DNA of 64,000 bases from Pardosa pseudoannulata (taxonomy: Eukaryota; Arthropoda; Arachnida; Araneae; Lycosidae), in the NCBI GenBank assembly GCA_032207245.1, contig CM063509.1:10202085-10266084 (forward strand), read 5' to 3'. Position 1 is the first letter of the stretch. Each line of letters starts with the position of its first letter. Below the pieces are notes generated by a model. The model ran no database searches. It was not told where the DNA came from and saw only the letters and a program-made list of their open reading frames with translations. A program made the position numbers and the translations under genes. Below are positions 47,896-61,271 of the stretch, piece by piece.

Positions 47896-49104
47896 AGGAA
47901 AAAAAAATCTTTTGTAATAATCCAGATTAAGCACTGGTGAAACTTGATAAATTTCTGTAAAGGAGCTTGTGATATCTTTGCTTCTTTTCTACTTTTAGCA
48001 GTTTTCCTGCATTTTGATTTATTCTCTTTAAAGATAAAGCATTAAAAAGATTAATATTTGGGAGTATAAGATTTCACAATTTTGTGATGAAGAAAAACCT
48101 TTAATTATGTTTTAAAAGCATAATTAAAACTAAGAAAATAATATATGCATCTAGAAATTTTTAATGGTTTTTAAGTTAACTTTCTGATTTGTGAGTTATG
48201 TGAAGTGTTGCATTAAATCCTTGAAGATTTAGTTTCCCCTCTCAATATAACAAACAGATGGAATGTGATTCACATAATCTTGCTTGTCATTTATTAGGGC
48301 ACCAGCTATCTGTTACCAACTTTGAGCATTGCCTTCAGTCCTGGTAACTCCTTAAGTAGATATGATTATCAATCGAGTTACTTTTGTGACTGATACAAAA
48401 TATTTGAAAATAAAATGGTTGTTAAAAAGCTGTATTATCAGTGATTGTGTAATCAAAGATTTAAAAATATTTTCTCAATATGTTTGTCTTCTATGAAAGG
48501 TACTTGGATTTTATTGTATTGAAAAATCTTTTATATGCAGTCACATATGTTTGCAATGTTAGAATTCTCAATGGCTCTTTTGTTTCTAATTTTTAATTTC
48601 CTTTTTTAACAAATACATAAAGGTATTTCTTTAACCGTGTTGCTTCAGTTGCATCATTGACATATAAACTCAGAATAAATAAATATTAATTCAGATTTTT
48701 ATATTTTTAAAAGTGCTATTTTAAGGCTTTTTTAACGTAGCACATCTTATGCTGTGTTAGTAAACAATTATTTTTTTAAAGTAATTATTTGTGTAATAAA
48801 CATGCAACGATAAGCTTATTGTGATTAAATTGTTTGAGGGTACTAGATAAAATAAGTTTTTGTTAACAACATTTTATATGTATTATTTTATTAGAATGAA
48901 AGAATTAAGAGAAATTTTGCTTGGTAGAATCTTGGAATTGAAGAGGGGAGGGGAGAATAACATGTTATTGCCTTTTTTTTTCCTTTAGTCAATTTAATTT
49001 TTTAATTTTTCATGTTAATTTCTTATTTAGTATTGTCAGTTTTATGAATTGCCTTCGTAACACATGCCTGGGACACTGCTAAAATTGCTAATTGGTGTAT
49101 ATGT

Positions 49105-49106
<2 letters not shown>

Positions 49107-49135
<29 letters not shown>
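49107..49135. repeat. (CA)n microsatellite
   Basis: About 14 CA units. Confidence 0.95.
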
Positions 49136-49137
<2 letters not shown>

Positions 49138-49781
49138 TGCATATGTATGTATATAGCTGGAATTTTTAGAACAATGTAAATGACTTTCAGTCAAAATTAT
49201 AGCAATAGACATTCTTATTTTTAAAACACACTTATTTCAAAAACAATTACCTGTATTATATTGCTACCAAATTGAGTAACATGTAATCTGAATATTTAAG
49301 TTTCACAATCTTATTGAGTTTTAAAAAACAGATTTAAATTTTCCTTTATTGTGCCATCCCCACCCCTGCTCTTTGATTACATTTCATGTGCAGTTTTATG
49401 GATGCAAGAAGCTATTGGTATTAGGTTTTAAAATACAATGAAATATAATAATTTAAGTGAAATCTTAACAGTTTCAATTTGAAGTTGATTCACTGTTACA
49501 TCATATGTTTTCAGACAAATTATTACATAATTATTTGGTATACTTTAAATTGTTTGAATGAATGCATAATAAAAAATAAGCAATGTTGTAATACTAAAAT
49601 AAACTTATCTTTGCATGTTTCTTGTATTGTTTTCCATTCTTTACAAAATTTGAGAGGTTCTGACAAAAAAGTAACTTTGCACTAGAACAAAAGTTTAAAC
49701 CATATGGTGCCATTAAGTGCCAGTGAATTGCAAAATTTTTCTCCACTGGCTTTTTTATTACTTGTATATTTGAAACTATGC

Positions 49782-49787
49782 AATAAA
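49782..49787 (+). terminator. Candidate WDR26 poly(A) signal AATAAA
   Basis: gcAATAAAgct, followed within 20 nt by a CA-type cleavage site and then tcttgtagtttt. A 3' UTR ending here would be about 2.7 kb. Confidence 0.35.
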
Positions 49788-52700
49788 GCTTTAAGCAACT
49801 GAAAAAGAGTCAAATCTTGTAGTTTTAGGAATTTTCAAGTTTTTTAAAATAAAATTAGTATTGAAATTTCTTTTATAAATTATTTCACAGTATTAATCTG
49901 ACTTAATAGTATGAATAAATGTGTTTTCATTTTATGATAAACAAATGCTGAAAAAGCATGATTTGTAATTGTTACATTCTGAGTTTGTATATTGAAACCA
50001 TAAAACTATTTTTATATCAGCTGCATAGTATCCCCTACCCTAGTGTTCCATAATTACAAGATTTGATCCTTTTTGTCGACTTTAATTGTGGATTAAAATG
50101 TTTCTTATGACATTTTTTATAACATATTCTTAAAGTGAATTGAAGGTTTTATTTAAATAAAGCAACAGGAAATTTTTATTTTCTATCAAAATTTAAATCT
50201 AAGTATTTGCCATTTATTATGTCAAAATTTCAATTTATTGTTTAAAGCGATTGATTTGAGACTTTCTCATAGTAAATTATAATATATTTTAGTTTAGAGA
50301 TAATTTGTATGAATTCTACTAGTTTCAATGTTTTATCGAAGTCTTGAAATTGAAGATAAATTTCTGATTAATACTTGTTTTATTGCGTTTTGAGTTTCTA
50401 TGCTGAAAATTTTTTGATAGTTCAATTATCCACAAACATTTTATTTTCCAGTATGAGTTGTTCACAAATATCTGGACACTTAATTCAGATGCAAGTTATT
50501 TTCTATGAATATTATAATATAAATGCATTATCAGTTAATTGGCAAGTCAAGTACATTGGTTTGTTTAAAATGCACAAAAGTTTCAGTGTATCATTTTGAA
50601 TTATTTTATATTTAAATTGGGTTGTAAGTCATATCACTGTGTAATATAAAATTCATATTTCATTTTTAGATAACATTTATGTATTTTACTAATACTTGGT
50701 ATTAAAAATTTTTAAATATGAAATAGCTATTCTTTTCTCAAAAATACAGAGAAAATCTACTCATTTACTCATGTATAAACTATTTAACAGGTTCAATATG
50801 AAAATATCATAGTGGTTTAAAAAGAATAATAATCTCATTTTCTCTGAATATTTGAAATGTTAAACCTTTATCACATTTATTTTATCCTGCTCTTAATATA
50901 TAAGATATTTTTGTGACTCTCCTACCTTTTAATTTTCAAGATTTGTGCTACATTAAAAAAACAATTATAAAATCCACGAGAAATTCTTAATTTGTGTGCC
51001 ACATGTACAGATAGATGTACACTAACATTAGAATTAATGTATAACTAGAATTACAGTAAGGAAACATAACCCCCTTTGTTTTTATAACAGTATAACATAT
51101 GGTAATAAAAATAACATAGTGCATATAAACTTCAATATTTATTGTTTATTATAGGTTATTACAATTACTGCATTATGGAGTTTTATTTATGGTAAATTAG
51201 CCATTAAATATGTGCTTTATATTCTTATAATAACTTTATACACATATAAAGATTATGCATTAATCACTTCATAAGAATACACACAGTAATGGTGTTAAAT
51301 TTTCAAATGAACTTGCTGAAATATTTAATGCTTGTTTGTAAATAGTTCACTTCAGCTAATTATTTTTTAATTGTAGATTTATCTTTTAAGAATTACAATC
51401 ATACTATAAAAGTTGATGTGCTCTAAATTCAAAGTATTACAAAACTTGCCAGAATTATACAGCTGATTTTTTTTACATTTGTTTTGAACATTCCACTGCT
51501 GACATAAAATATCAAAGTAAAGTTTATTTTTTTTGTTACATTTTAGAAAGAAAACAAGATTAAAGAAATATTAAAATTTAGTCTTTGTACTATTCTCACT
51601 TAACATTGCAGTTAAAACTATCCTGATATTTTCTTCATCTTAATCAGACATTTTTATAACCTTTTATTTGTGGCTACTTACAGAACTTTATGTTTGATAC
51701 TTAAAATTGAGAATGCTTATTACACATTAAGGTTACATTTTTGGGGTATCATTTAGGATTGTATTAAGATTTTTAAGTTTTAATTTGGAAAAACTTCTTT
51801 CAGCTTCGAAAAATCTCAATATTTAGTTTGTCCCTATATCAACACTAGTGCTTTCATACTGTAGGGATGTCGCTAATAGCTAATGATTGCAACTAAATTA
51901 TTATAATAAAGTACCTAGATTGTTTAGTTGCCATCATTACTGTCGGCTTTTATAAATCTGTCTATGACCAAGAAAATATTTAATAGAAATATCATGCATT
52001 TTTTTAAATATAGTTTTTTAAAGGGGTCAAACATTACTGCCATTTAGCATATATCATACCTTTTAAATAAAATTTATTTTCTAGTAAAGTAATTGACATC
52101 CAGAGAGTTAGAAGAAAAACTGAAATGCTATATGAAGAAAAAATTATAAGGGTCGAAATTACCCATACTGTAATTCTAGTGTTAAAGTAATATGCATACA
52201 TTCAATTATGCTCAGTGCACTATTAATATATTTTTAAAAAACTTTCTAAAATGAGATAATAGAATCAAGTTAATAATCTTTTGATTAATCATTTTTCTAA
52301 ATACTTATCATTTCCATGCTTTCAACGAAAATTTTTCTTCATTCATAACTTTCTAAATTGGAAAGTACAAAATATTAATAATAATTAAAAACAAACATTT
52401 ATTCATTGAGTACAAGTAAATGCATTCATATGATAGTTTAAAAAAGTATGTTGTTTAACATAAGATTGTTCTGGTGTGAATGCTGAGTTTGTGTAGATAT
52501 CAATATTCTATAAATCAGTTATTTCAAATTATTATGGGTAAATGCAAATACAGGGCATAAGAGAGACTGGGGTACTTTTTTCAACAGCATATTGTTATTA
52601 AAATTAAATTATGGCTAAAAAATGTATGCTCTCCTGCTATTAAACTGCAATGTAAATGTAGTACAATAAAATTTGTATTCCTTGTATTAAATTAAATTAT

Positions 52701-53135
52701 ATTTTGGTAGATTTCCAGTAGAATGTGGTATTAATATTTTTTCCAGAGTTGAGCAAAAGTAACCTGTGTGTATGTTTATATTTGCATACATATTTTCTTT
52801 TTAAAGCAATTCTTAGCTATATAACCAATTTGAATTTGATTAATAGTTTTTATACAACTTTGTCTGGTTTTTGTAGATTTGGGGAGTTATGTACCAAAAT
52901 TTGTGATAAATATTTTACATGCTTAAAATTTGATCATAATCTATCATTAAGTGTTATTCTATGTGTACATTTTATAGTTTCATACATATTTTTATATTTA
53001 CATATTTTAGGAATTTTGAGGATAATAGAAAAAGATTTTCTTTGGGAAACTACTAAACGTTTTAAACATTTGTGTTCTGTTCTCTCTGTCACTTCTTTTA
53101 TGCCATGAATGTTTAATTAGATATTAAAGTTAATA

Positions 53136-53541
53136 CAGGGTTTACATACACCTTAATAATGCCTTAATTTAAAATTCTTCCTTATAAAAGGTCCTTCAAG
53201 TCCTTAATTTTTTTTTTCTTTTTTTAATAGCAACTATGAATCTGAAACTAAATCTGAAAAAATTGACAAAAGAAAAGTTGTTTTTAATAGCTGTATACTT
53301 TCCTCTTTTTTTATTTTATATTTATTTTCTATATTTTCCTACTTTTTCTCATTTTTTTCTTTCAAAAAATTTTTTTATTTATGTGTCTAAGCTTCTGTCA
53401 ATCTTTTTCTCAGCAAGGTCAACAAAGTCGAAAAATTACTTTAACTCCTTAATTTCTTTAAACCTTTTAATCTTCCTTTTAGAGAAGTTCTTAAAATGTT
53501 GAAAAATCCATTATTACCTTCAAAAACCTGTATGTACCCTG
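53136..53541 (+). mobile_element. CAGGG-family element, short form
   Basis: Starts CAGGGTTTACATACACC and ends CCTGTATGTACCCTG (inverted CAGGGTACATACAGG). Subterminal aaggtccttcaagtccttaa matches the 19341 family. 406 bp. The open frame at 53236-53502 is T-rich filler. Confidence 0.75.
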
Positions 53542-56500
53542 TAAATTTAATAATTATTGTAAATTCTGGTTAATTGTAATTCTAGTTCTTTTTTATAAAT
53601 AGGTTACTCAATTTCCAGAAACTGTTAATTTATATTTTCATTAAGATTTGTTTTGGTACATGCTTTAGTAAGTCCATACCTCCTTGCAATAACAGGCAAG
53701 TAATAGTGAGCAGTTCTTTTTTAACATGTGAGACATCCTTTATTCACCTGAGTCCTGTTATATTTTACATATGTTATGCCCATTAAGAGACTACATACTC
53801 CTTCCTCTCAATTTCCAGTCTGTTTTAATTGGCTACCATGTAAATTTTCTGTTAAGTAATCAACAACTAGTCTTGAATTCAGTTAAGGTACTAGAATGAG
53901 CACTATTTTCTTGATGATGTTTATTCAGTTTGAAAATAAAACATCTCAAAAACTATAAACTGAACCGACAATGGTATGCACAGCTGTGTAATGTTAAAAG
54001 CAGCAAAATATTAAATATCTATCTGTCCATTCAATATTTATTTAAATGTATGGTACTATTTTCTGCTTGACTAAATTAGGCTTTAAAAAAGCTAAGAAAA
54101 AATATGTCAAATTCTAAAGTATGCATTTTATATTAAAAGAGAAATAATTATTTTAAGAGTAATATGAATGAATTCTTATACATTTTTTAGTTCCTCCCAG
54201 CGTTTCATATTTATTATTAGGGTATGTATGCATACAATTGTTATATTGAAATATTAGAAGGATGACACTAAGTGTACCTAGAAATACTGGGAGCAGACAT
54301 TTTGACCACTCTCTTTAAAGTCCCCAAACCATACCTTTCTAAAGATCTGTTTTAAACTAATTTAAATATATTTAGTTAAAACATAAACTTTTGCCCAATT
54401 TTGATAACGTAAATTTATCAATTGTAATGTTCCTTCCAGTATTATGAAATGAATTTGCCATGCAGCACATTCTATGTTCTGTTGCAGTGTCATCATTAGC
54501 TCAGTTTTTATTTTTTCCTAAATATGAAAAACTATATAATGAATATTTTACCGTAACATTAGTAGCTTTGGCTTAACATCAGGAAAGACAAATATTGCAT
54601 ACAGAACTAAAAGTTGAGGTTGAGTACTAAGCACAACATAGACTGGGAATTTCAAGTGATTGTTCAGCAGTCAAAATGACTGCAATCAGCCTTTAGAAAT
54701 TTATACTTTGATAATAATGAGTAAAAACAAATAATTTTAATGCATATTCATTATGAGAATTAGGAAAAGGGAATCAACTAACAGAAGATCAGACAATAAA
54801 TAGAGAAAATGAGTTAAGAATTGGGTGGCCAAAATGATCACTCCCACCTTTTGTTAAAATAATGTTATTGACATAAAGACAAAAAGTTTTAAATTTCAGC
54901 TGCATATTTATGAATTTAGTAGGGTTTATTTAAATTAGTCTTTGTTGGCTTTTAATTTTAGAAATCTAAGCAAAAGTTTCAAATTCTGTTTATCTGAAAT
55001 AATAAAGTATATGAGATTAAAAAATTAAAGCAGGTTATCATCAACTGGTTGATTGAAACAGTTTATATCTTGTTCTTGAACCCTATAAATTTAGGCATTT
55101 TTTTATTGTGGTTATTATATTTTACATTTACAAATCTGAATAACTCATATCACAGACAAAAATACTCTTAAGTAGTTTAATTTTGCTTGCTGAAAATCAC
55201 TTCATATAAAAATAAATTGGTGAAATTTTATTTCGCATTTGAATTTGAAACTATGTATGTCATTATAAAATGAGTTTTTTTTTTAAATTTATTATTTTAT
55301 TTTTTTAAATGTGAATATACCATTGAAAGTAGTCTTGAGTAGGATCAAATTAATAATAACCTATATAACTATCTACATTAAATGCATCTAAGATTGTAAA
55401 TTGGGAATGAAACTGATACATAAATTATTTCTATTGAACTATTTGAAGGATTACTTGAAACTAAAAAAAAATTATGCACAATTATTCTAAGGTATGTTTC
55501 ATACCCAATGTATAACTGCATTAAAATATATTTAGTATGTTATTTCTTTTAGTATCCAAGAGTATGAATTTCAGTATAAGAGGTCTGTATCAAATATTCA
55601 CACTAGTTTAGTTGCTTTTAAGTTAGTTGATTTTGTCGAGCGAAATAGTATTGAGTTTTTTATAAATACCTCCTATTATGTTATATAAGTAGTATTTAAC
55701 TTACAAAATGTAACTTAATATTGATTTATAGAAGTGTAATATTTAGATGGAAAAAAATTAACTTTTAAGAACTATATTTTAATTATTTAATATGATCTTC
55801 TGCTGAGTTGAAAATCTCCACCAAATTTTGAGTTTTTTGGTGCTGCTTGTTTAGTAGTTTAAAGCTCAACGTATTTTAAGCATGGGTTAATTTTTTTCTA
55901 GTAAATTAATATTTTACCATAAGTGACTTTGTTATATTATATATGTAGATTATTTTCATCATATTCTTCAGAATCCAACTTCCATGCAGTTATAAAGAAA
56001 TTCATCAATAATAAATTATAGTTTATCCAAGTGTAGAGTTTAATTTCGATTCTTTAATAGTAGCTGAATATCAGCTTTATGATTTTAAAGTTTTTGTTTT
56101 TTACCATTTGAAAATCTCATGGGATTAATAAATGGTTATTAGATAAGCTCAAGTGTATTTCCAATTTAATTCCATATTTATATATGTTCAAATAAAAATA
56201 ATGTATTTTCCAGTAATTTGCTCAATTCTGTGTCATCCAAACCTTTATCAGTCAAAAACTATAGAATTATCTTTTATGTTTTACATTGAATTTTATGTCT
56301 AGTCTATAAAATTTTAAAACTTATTTCAGTTTTATTGTAATATGTGCAGAATTACTCTTTACTGTACAAAATGCACAGAATTCTGCTTCTATTAGCCTGA
56401 TGCATTATGAATTCTTAGTTTGTGGCTAAATGTTAGTTAATTTGTACTTTATAGAGTTTGTTGGTCTGCCTTCTGCCCATCCCTTTATTTTTTGTAAATC

Positions 56501-57995
56501 CTTGTTATCTTAGATGCTATATAATTTATCTAACAAATTTTGTTTCATATTTTTTATAGAACAATTATAAAGAATATTTTATTAAACATTTGTAATTTAA
56601 TATTAATCTCAGCCCTCTCTCCTCTCAGAACAGAGGAATTTGTTATTCTACAGAGATTTGTGTAGATTTTGTCCTATTTTAGTTACTGATTTTGCTCAAG
56701 CTTTTCAAGTACATTTTCAGCGTTTGAGTTTGAACTTATTGCACACAATTTAAGTATGGTTGTTTAATGATTTTTATTCTTAAAATATATTTCATTGTCT
56801 ATTAATTTTATCATTATATTATAGCATTATTTTCATTTGATATTCATGATAAGTATTTTGTATCTATTTGTATATGTAAAATTTATTTTATGATTAAATC
56901 TAAAGTTTTTTATTGATGGTTTTTCTATACAATCAAACTGTGTATTTAGATTTTTATATTTGCTGTGTGTTTGAGGTTTATTGGTGTGTATATTTTTATA
57001 TATTTGAACACAGTATATAGAAACAATGAAAATGTTTCAAAGCATTAATTTTTTCTAATAATATTTTTATCATAGTATGTTTTGGGTTATATATAGACTG
57101 TTTTAGTTGAGAGTATGTTTTCATGCATCTTTCATTAGATTTGCAAACTCATTTCATTTCTGCTTCCCCCCCCCTTTGTTGTTAAGTCTGTGCATTTTGG
57201 TTTTATGCTTTGGTTAGATGTTCTCAGACTTCTTATGGTACTACTTCTCTTCATTTTAAAAAAATACTAATTATAACATGCTAAATATTTAAATATTATA
57301 ATTTATTAAAATTCAAAAATGCAATTAAGTTTTTTTTAATATATAATGGTATTACTGATGCATTCTATATTTAATAAAGTTTCTACACACTGCATGTACA
57401 CTTTTTGCATAGTTCAGCATATAACTGTTAATAGATGGTAATTTATTATACAAATGAAAGGTAATAAATTTCTAAGAACTGTTTATTTCACATAATCTTT
57501 ACTTATGTGTATATGTACATGTTTGCATACAGAATCTTACTAATAAACAAATTATTTTTAATTGATTTATGGATATATTTACATTGACAGTATGCTAATG
57601 TCTATTAATTAGTTATTATATTGCCTGATCAAATATACAGGATTAATTTTTGTGATAAGGTTTAGAACCAACGTTTTTTGTTAATTTTCCTATACTTTGT
57701 GTATTAGTTTTGATTTTAAAGATAAATGTAAAAAATATATGAATTTCACGAATTTTTACACTTTAAGTTTATATAAATTAAAAAAAAATTTTAAATCATT
57801 TTTAGTGTAAATTTCACAATCTGTGGTAATTAATATAAAATGTAAGCTATCTTAAAGTGCTGGCTTTTAAATTCTCTCAATGAAACAAATCAATAATGTG
57901 ATAGGTATGTTTTCTGCAATCATTTTTTTATTAATTTATCATCTTAAGTTTATTAACAATAAATATATATTATATTTTAATATTTTGTAGTATGT

Positions 57996-57998
<3 letters not shown>

Positions 57999-58031
<33 letters not shown>
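57999..58031. repeat. (TA)n microsatellite
   Basis: About 16 TA units. Confidence 0.9.
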
Positions 58032-58035
<4 letters not shown>

Positions 58036-58469
58036 GAATCAACCAAAAGGTTTTGCTGCAGGTTACATATTAATTCTATAGCAGTCAGAATAACTTTTCA
58101 TAATTTTATGAATTAGTCATATTATTTTGACCATAGTATAGTAATTATAGTTTGGTTTATAGCATTTAAAAAAAGTTTTAGGATTTCTATAGCTTTAATA
58201 TATGTCTCTACCGCAAAATCTTTTTAACTTTAAGGGTTAAGTTTTAAAGTTAAGTCTTATCAGTGATTTAATTTTTATGTATTTTTACATTAGATAAATA
58301 TATACATCAAGAAAAAAGAAATAATGAATAATAAATAGACCATTTTTTAGGCCTTTATGGAAAAGTATTTTTTGAAAAACTGAGAATTCCTTATGTATCT
58401 TAATATTATCATAGAAAAGGCATTTTCACTTTGGGATGACTCGCATGAAAATGTCTTCTAATGTTACAG

Positions 58470-58495
58470 CTGAAAAAAAAAAAAAAAAAAAAAAA
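58470..58495. repeat. Poly(A) tract
   Basis: About 24 A residues followed by ggagag. Confidence 0.85.
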
Positions 58496-60951
58496 GGAGA
58501 GTATCACATTTAAATCTTATATATTTAATCATACGTACCTTTAACAAGAAAAAGGAAAGAAACAAAATTTTTATCCCTCTTATGAAAAGAAACATTAAAT
58601 AATACAAAATATTTTCTTATTTTTGTATTGACCAACTGCTTTTATATATGTAGAGAGCAATTCAAGATTTTCACTAGACTCTTTCAAGTTTATTGCTTGA
58701 GAATTTCAACATGTACAGAAATTATAGTTCTGCATTAAATCTCTATAACTCAAATACTTGGAGTTGACATGTAAATTTTTTAAAAGCTTTAAAAATGTGC
58801 ATAATCTTGATGTGTAAGAAAAGGAACTAGAATGTCATGAAAAATGAGATTTCGATGGTTAAATCTCTTCAGTGCTTCATATAAACCTGTCCATTTTTAA
58901 AGTAAATGCACAAATGAGACATTATTGTTACATTCATTTAGGTTTTATGAGTTTTCATTTTCTTTTAAAACAAAGTCAATTAAATTTCAGGCTGTAGGTA
59001 TGTGTATTAATTAAAGGGAAATGCTAGACTTATAGAAGTTTTTGAAATGTTTGTAGCCCTCTGTGTGTGTACATGTGGCAAATATACTGTGCCATTTTCT
59101 TTATTCTTTCTGGATGATTTTTATCATTGTTTCACAAAAATAGAATTTGTTGATACATAAGTATTTTATATTTATTGCAGTATGTTGAGTTGGAATAAGA
59201 TTTATTTCTTTGTTGATTCTATGTTTATGTGTGTGAGTGCAAAAATAATTTAAATATTTCCTTTGAGTTATTTTTTTCTCAACCCTCCTTAATACCTCAT
59301 ATTATATATTAAGTTTTATATATACCTCTTCAAGTACAATACCTATGCTTTATTTTGTCAAGCTTTTTACCTCCAGTACAACAATAGAATCGTTTTAAAC
59401 TTTCTACTTTTGAAAACCCTTAATTTATTAAGGGTTTATTAAGTCCAGTACAACATATGTCTAACTGTAGGATTTAAATATTCTTTATTTTATTATGATT
59501 ATTTATTTTTAAAATGACTTGAATGGTGGTTTCCCACTCTTATATTGATGTACTACTGAAATGTCGGATTATAATTTTTTAACTTAAAGATGTCAGTCTT
59601 TCTTTCTTATCCTACTCTTTTTTTCCCTTAATTTTGAAATAGTCTAAATGACTGTCATTTTATTTTGTGTAAAGAAATACTCAAAAAATATTATTGAAAT
59701 ATAATTTTATAATAGTATGGCTCTTTTTAAAATAAATATGAGGTTATTTTGGGGTTTATTCTTAATTTGTAAATGAACTATTAGTTTTTCATAAAGCAAT
59801 ATTTGCTCTTTATATTTCAAAATTTAGTTTCTTATATTTACACAATGTTTACATTTAATTATTTTTATTTTATTTAACCTTCTTTTCTAATTCTGTAATA
59901 GTGGAAAAGCAGGTTAAAAATAGAATTTATGGTGAGAGATGTCAAAAGTGGAATCAGCTTGTGTTTTAAACAATTTTAATTAACTAATGCTTTTTATGTA
60001 TAAGTTTAAGTCACCCTATATTTTCATAATTAGTAGTTTTTCATTGTTTTGCAATCTTGGAAATATTTGTTAAATCCTGTATAAAGTATTGTAATAAAGC
60101 CCACAGGAATTTTTTTAATCAAAAAGAGTTAGTACTTAGAAAAAAAAATACTGTATTACGTTTATTTACTATAATTGTGATATTCTTAACAAAACAGTAG
60201 AATTCTGTTTTTGGAGTAAAGTATAAAATCATTACTGAAAGGACAAATCTGCAAGCAAATTTTTAAACCGTTTTCAACATATGTGCATTGATTTTTCATA
60301 AAAATAAAGGTAATTTTTTCTTCCAATACATGAAAATCATTAGAAAAATGCATTGCTCTATTTGAACTTTAATTTCAATTTCTACTCTGCTAAAAAAATT
60401 GTCATTTAACATTGTTACACTAATGCAGGCAGATTTTTGCTATGGTTATCAAAATTTTAATTTTATTAATTCAACATAAATTATATATTTCAATTTGCTT
60501 CAAATTAAGATATTAATGATTAATTTTTATTAAAATAAAAACAAAATTTGTGGTCTTACTTTTTTTTTCTTGTTCATACTGCATTTGCATTAACTATCAT
60601 TCTCTTATGCTAAAATTTAATAGTGTTTAAAATTTCATATACTTTAAGAAGCTAGTTTAAAAGCATAAAAAATAGAAAGATAACTATTTTTCTTTCTTTT
60701 TCAGAAACTGTAATTGCCTTTTGCTATGATTTCTATGTTGTAGCTACCTTTTCCTTTACATTAGGATTTTAACTAGAGAGCATTTTTATTTATTTATTAA
60801 AGAAATATTTTTTATATTTGAAAAACTACTAGAAATAATTTTTTTTTTTAAATTTAGATATCTAAAAGAGAAACAGGTAGCGTTTATGAAATTCATATAC
60901 TAATGATTAATAACAAATTTTTTTTATTTCTTTATCATGTCTTTGCATTAA

Positions 60952-61271
60952 CCCATCCACTGGCCACCCTCCCCACCTTTTTCCCTTTCAAAGCAGTCAC
61001 CCTTTTCGTAAATTCCAGACGGAACTTACCGTATCATACTAGAGTTGCCGGTTTAAAAGTTGTCAGGCTACTTTTAAAATTATTTTCCTTGCAAGGTAAA
61101 GGAGTTCCGTTACGCAAAATTAGTTTCTTTCATTTATTATCGCTTTGTAATATTTTTTTCCTCAAAAGTGTGCGATACGAGTTATACGAGTGCGAACGAG
61201 AAGGGGTCGACAGGTCCGTTTTCGAATAGGAATTCGCTGTCGAACCCCCGTCGATGCGTCCATTCAGTGGG
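60952..61271. mobile_element. piggyBac-like MITE at a TTAA duplication
   Basis: Flanked by TTAA at 60948-60951 and 61272-61275. Ends are CCCATCCACTGGCC and, inverted, CCCACTGAATGGAC: CCC termini and partial TIR match, as in piggyBac-type elements. 320 bp and clearly less AT-rich than its surroundings. The 108-codon frame over it has no transposase motif. Confidence 0.72.

Larger units (their letters stand above)
47126..53135 (+). other. Probable WDR26 3' UTR, then downstream DNA
   Basis: No gene is seen. Candidate polyadenylation signals AATAAA are at 47434, 48409 and 49782. The last is followed by a T/G-rich stretch and is the most conventional. Pumilio-type TGTAAATA occurs at 47510 and 51337. 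An A run is at 47870-47894 and (CA)n at 49107-49135. The true 3' end cannot be fixed without transcripts. Confidence 0.5.
53542..60951. other. Downstream AT-rich DNA, no gene seen
   Basis: Nearly 7.4 kb with no recognised coding, SINE or transposon. It holds (TA)n at 57999-58031, A run 58470-58494 and another AATAAA at 60093. Strong T-over-A bias on the + strand resembles the WDR26 introns. Confidence 0.5.

Noticed and set aside
52725..53502. Two plus-strand frames (52725-53108, 53236-53502) rich in Phe, Leu, Tyr and Ile
   Set aside because: Composition follows from T-rich DNA, and the second lies inside a CAGGG-family element.
60903..61229. 108-codon frame near the right edge as a gene
   Set aside because: It overlaps a TTAA-flanked inverted-repeat element and shows no protein family signature.
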